Under the pieces are notes generated by a model, which worked only from the letters and a program-made list of their open reading frames with translations, did not search any database and was not told where the DNA came from. Below are positions 36,228-37,700 of a DNA stretch of 37,700 bases, in pieces; within the stretch, counting starts at the first letter, position 1, and every line of letters starts with the position of its first letter. This DNA comes from Schlesneria paludicola DSM 18645 (GTDB lineage: Bacteria > Planctomycetota > Planctomycetia > Planctomycetales > Planctomycetaceae). Both the position numbers and the translations under genes were made by a program. The DNA lies in assembly GCA_945869955.1 (NCBI GenBank), contig CAMBQP010000032.1, forward strand, positions 1 through 37,700. The letters are read 5' to 3'.

Positions 36228-37268
36228 ATGACGCCGCTTGCTTCGCCTGCCACGGATCCCACCTCTCTCTTCGAAAACTTTCGCGGTAACTATGGGAGTG
36301 AACTGCTCACCGCAGCGGTCAGCCACTTTCAGCTCTTCGACCGACTCAGCCCGCGTCCCATGACCTTCGATGAACTTCGGCAGGAATTGCAACTGCAGCG
36401 ACGACCCGCCATCGTCTTATTAACCGCTCTTCGCGCCATGAAATTGCTCGAACGGAATGAGTCCGAAGCGTATCAACTGACTGAACTCGCCCAGGAACAT
36501 CTGGCTTCCCGTGGCCACGGATTTGTGGGGGATTACATTGGATTGGCCGCGGAAAGCCCCGGCGTCGTCGAAATGGTCAACCGCTTGAGGTCAAACTCGC
36601 CCGCCCGCGCCGTCGAGGCCGATCCAGGGGCCGCATTTATTTATCGTGAGGGACTCGATTCGGCCATGGACCAGGAAGCCTCGGCACGGCGACTGACTTT
36701 GGCACTCGCCGGCCGAGCAAAAAATGTGGCCCCCGCACTCGCGGAACGTGTCGATCTCGACACCGGAACACTGCTCGATGTCGGTGGCGGCACGGGGATC
36801 TACAGCATTGCTTGTCTGCTCAAGTCTCCACGACTCCGGGCGATCATTTTTGATCGACCAGAAGTCCTGAAAGTGGCTGCCGAATTCGGGATCCAATATG
36901 GGGTCTCGGATCGACTGGAACTTCAAGAAGGGGATATGTTCGCCGATAAGTTGCCCACCGCCGACGCCATTCTCCTTTCGAATATTCTGCACGATTGGGA
37001 TGAACCTGCCTGCCAGCAACTGGTCACAACCTGTGCTGAGTCGCTCAACCCTGGTGGGCGATTATTTATCCACGATGTTTTTTTGAATGACGAGCACGAC
37101 GGACCACTGCCGATCGCGCTCTACTCGGCAGCATTATTCACTCTGACCGAAGGTCGCGCATACAGCGCGGGCGAATATCGGAATTGGGTGAGCCGAGCAG
37201 GGCTGGTCCCCGGAAACGTCGAGCCGACGCTGATTCACTGTGGCGTATTATCCGCAAGGAAACCCTGA
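36228..37268 (+). CDS. SAM-dependent O-methyltransferase-like protein
   Basis: A 346-aa class I methyltransferase of the hydroxyindole/acetylserotonin O-methyltransferase type. An N-terminal winged-helix dimerisation region (ELLTAAVSHFQLFDRLSPRP, then MTFDELRQEL) precedes the Rossmann-like catalytic part, with the SAM-binding loop LLDVGGGTGIYS near 183, AIIFDRPEVL, GDMF and the ILHDWDEPAC motif typical of this family. The C terminus has YSAGEYRNWVSRAGL. The frame opens at ATG 36153, but ATG 36228 is preferred because GAGAG lies eight bases upstream and the family fold starts about ten residues later; the longer form cannot be excluded. It is not near a recognisable biosynthetic cluster, so the acceptor substrate is unknown. 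Confidence 0.87.
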   Translation: MTPLASPATDPTSLFENFRGNYGSELLTAAVSHFQLFDRLSPRPMTFDELRQELQLQRRPAIVLLTALRAMKLLERNESEAYQLTELAQEHLASRGHGFVGDYIGLAAESPGVVEMVNRLRSNSPARAVEADPGAAFIYREGLDSAMDQEASARRLTLALAGRAKNVAPALAERVDLDTGTLLDVGGGTGIYSIACLLKSPRLRAIIFDRPEVLKVAAEFGIQYGVSDRLELQEGDMFADKLPTADAILLSNILHDWDEPACQQLVTTCAESLNPGGRLFIHDVFLNDEHDGPLPIALYSAALFTLTEGRAYSAGEYRNWVSRAGLVPGNVEPTLIHCGVLSARKP

Positions 37269-37379
37269 GCCATCCTGTGGCATGAAACGAATATCCGAAA
37301 TACCTCCTGAGCTTTTGGTTGAGAGGACATGTGCCGTGCGGGTGTTTATCGAGTCGCTGCTTTTGCCGCTGGCGGAGCT

Positions 37380-37437
37380 GCGAATACGAAACGGGGACTG
37401 GCTCCGTCCGCGGTGCCTGTCCCCGTTTCGTATTCGC
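37380..37437. repeat. REP-like palindromic repeat, complete copy
   Basis: A perfect 19-bp inverted repeat, GCGAATACGAAACGGGGAC and GTCCCCGTTTCGTATTCGC, around a 20-bp centre (TGGCTCCGTCCGCGGTGCCT). The arms are long enough to form a stable hairpin or cruciform. A half copy lies 95 bp downstream and the GGGGACTGGCTC core also occurs inverted near 13320. Confidence 0.75.
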
Positions 37438-37532
37438 CCCGGTACTCCGAGGAGAGTGTTAGGGGCTATTCGATGGCTTCGATCGCCTCTGGTGCTTATT
37501 TTTCGTATTGGTATTTCTCATAGATGTTTAGT

Positions 37533-37568
37533 AATACGAAACGGGGACTGCCTCCGTCCGCGGTGCCT
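37533..37568. repeat. REP-like repeat, half copy
   Basis: 36 bp that match the left arm and centre of the complete copy (37383-37418) with a single difference (GACTGC instead of GACTGG). The right arm is missing and is replaced by unrelated sequence. Confidence 0.7.
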
Positions 37569-37621
37569 AGTATCTTGAAAATCCGAGCAATAATGTGATG
37601 ATGGAACAGTTTCCGTAAGCG

Positions 37622-37700
37622 TCAATCGATCGCGACAAGATGCCTGGTTGCGATCATCGGCTTGTAGATCGTCATGCCTGGGAACTTCGAGTTCGTGGGA
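37622..37700 (-). CDS. Possible partial gene, 3' end only
   Basis: On the minus strand a frame is open from the window edge for 25 codons to a TGA at 37624-37622, reading KFPGMTIYKPMIATRHLVAID at its end (first residue omitted counts as SKFP). The composition looks like coding sequence, but it is too short to identify, and the opposite strand is also open in this stretch. Confidence 0.25.
   Translation of the reverse strand, partial: PTNSKFPGMTIYKPMIATRHLVAID

Larger units (their letters stand above)
37269..37700. other. Gene-poor tail with palindromic repeats
   Basis: 432 bp with no confident complete gene. It contains two copies of a palindromic element (37380 and 37533), an imperfect 9-bp inverted repeat at 37628-37655, and the possible 3' end of a minus-strand gene running off the window. 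Confidence 0.5.

Overview
The window looks like a piece of a Planctomycetota chromosome. This is inferred from its gene families, not from a marker gene: Tat-exported DUF1501 and Gfo/Idh/MocA proteins, two DUF1080 (3-keto-glycoside hydrolase type) proteins, Uma2 paralogues, a GAF/HlyD fusion, a Gly/His-rich TPR secretory protein and a giant beta-helix surface protein. No rRNA, tRNA, CRISPR array, intact insertion sequence or phage module was seen.

Layout. 1-6.6 kb: an Orn/Lys/Arg decarboxylase, then a small accessory patch (Uma2 nuclease-like gene, decayed AAA ATPase, 79-aa conserved small protein, second Uma2 gene), then the housekeeping gene rimO. 6.7-11.2 kb: an exported prolyl oligopeptidase and a GAF-HlyD membrane-fusion protein. 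11.2-13.2 kb: a cytoplasmic Gfo/Idh/MocA oxidoreductase divergent from an exported DUF1080 protein. 13.4-15.9 kb (minus): a Tat-exported DUF1501 protein coupled by a 4-bp ATGA overlap to a membrane-anchored endonuclease/exonuclease/phosphatase-family protein. 16.3-18.4 kb: ettA (ABC-F) and a second AAA ATPase remnant. 18.7-21.9 kb: two exported proteins of unknown role, SnoaL-like plus beta-barrel-like, and Gly/His/Trp-rich plus TPR. 22.1-24.5 kb: assimilatory sulfite reductase hemoprotein and a DUF2617 protein. 24.5-26.8 kb: a Tat-exported Gfo/Idh/MocA protein, a possible 23-codon membrane peptide overlapping its stop, and a second DUF1080 protein. 27.2-35.9 kb (minus): one 2880-codon gene for a giant outer-membrane/surface protein. 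36.2-37.3 kb: a SAM-dependent O-methyltransferase-like protein, then a gene-poor tail with palindromic repeats.

How the genes may work together. The two Gfo/Idh/MocA-DUF1080 pairs fit oxidation of a sugar to a 3-keto-glycoside followed by cleavage, one oxidoreductase being cytoplasmic and one exported. Sulfite reductase supplies sulfide for assimilation. RimO and EttA act on the ribosome. Much of the rest is exported or envelope-associated. The best candidate for something little described is the giant protein: an inverse-autotransporter-like barrel, a very long Asn/Gly-rich right-handed beta-helix passenger and a nidogen-like (NIDO) domain set inside the helix, with its own ribosome-binding site, a 5' inverted repeat and a strong terminator.

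Starts were moved from the longest open frame to an internal codon where a Shine-Dalgarno, signal peptide or family length supported it; each such choice is stated. Family assignments rest on reading motifs by eye; no database search was possible.
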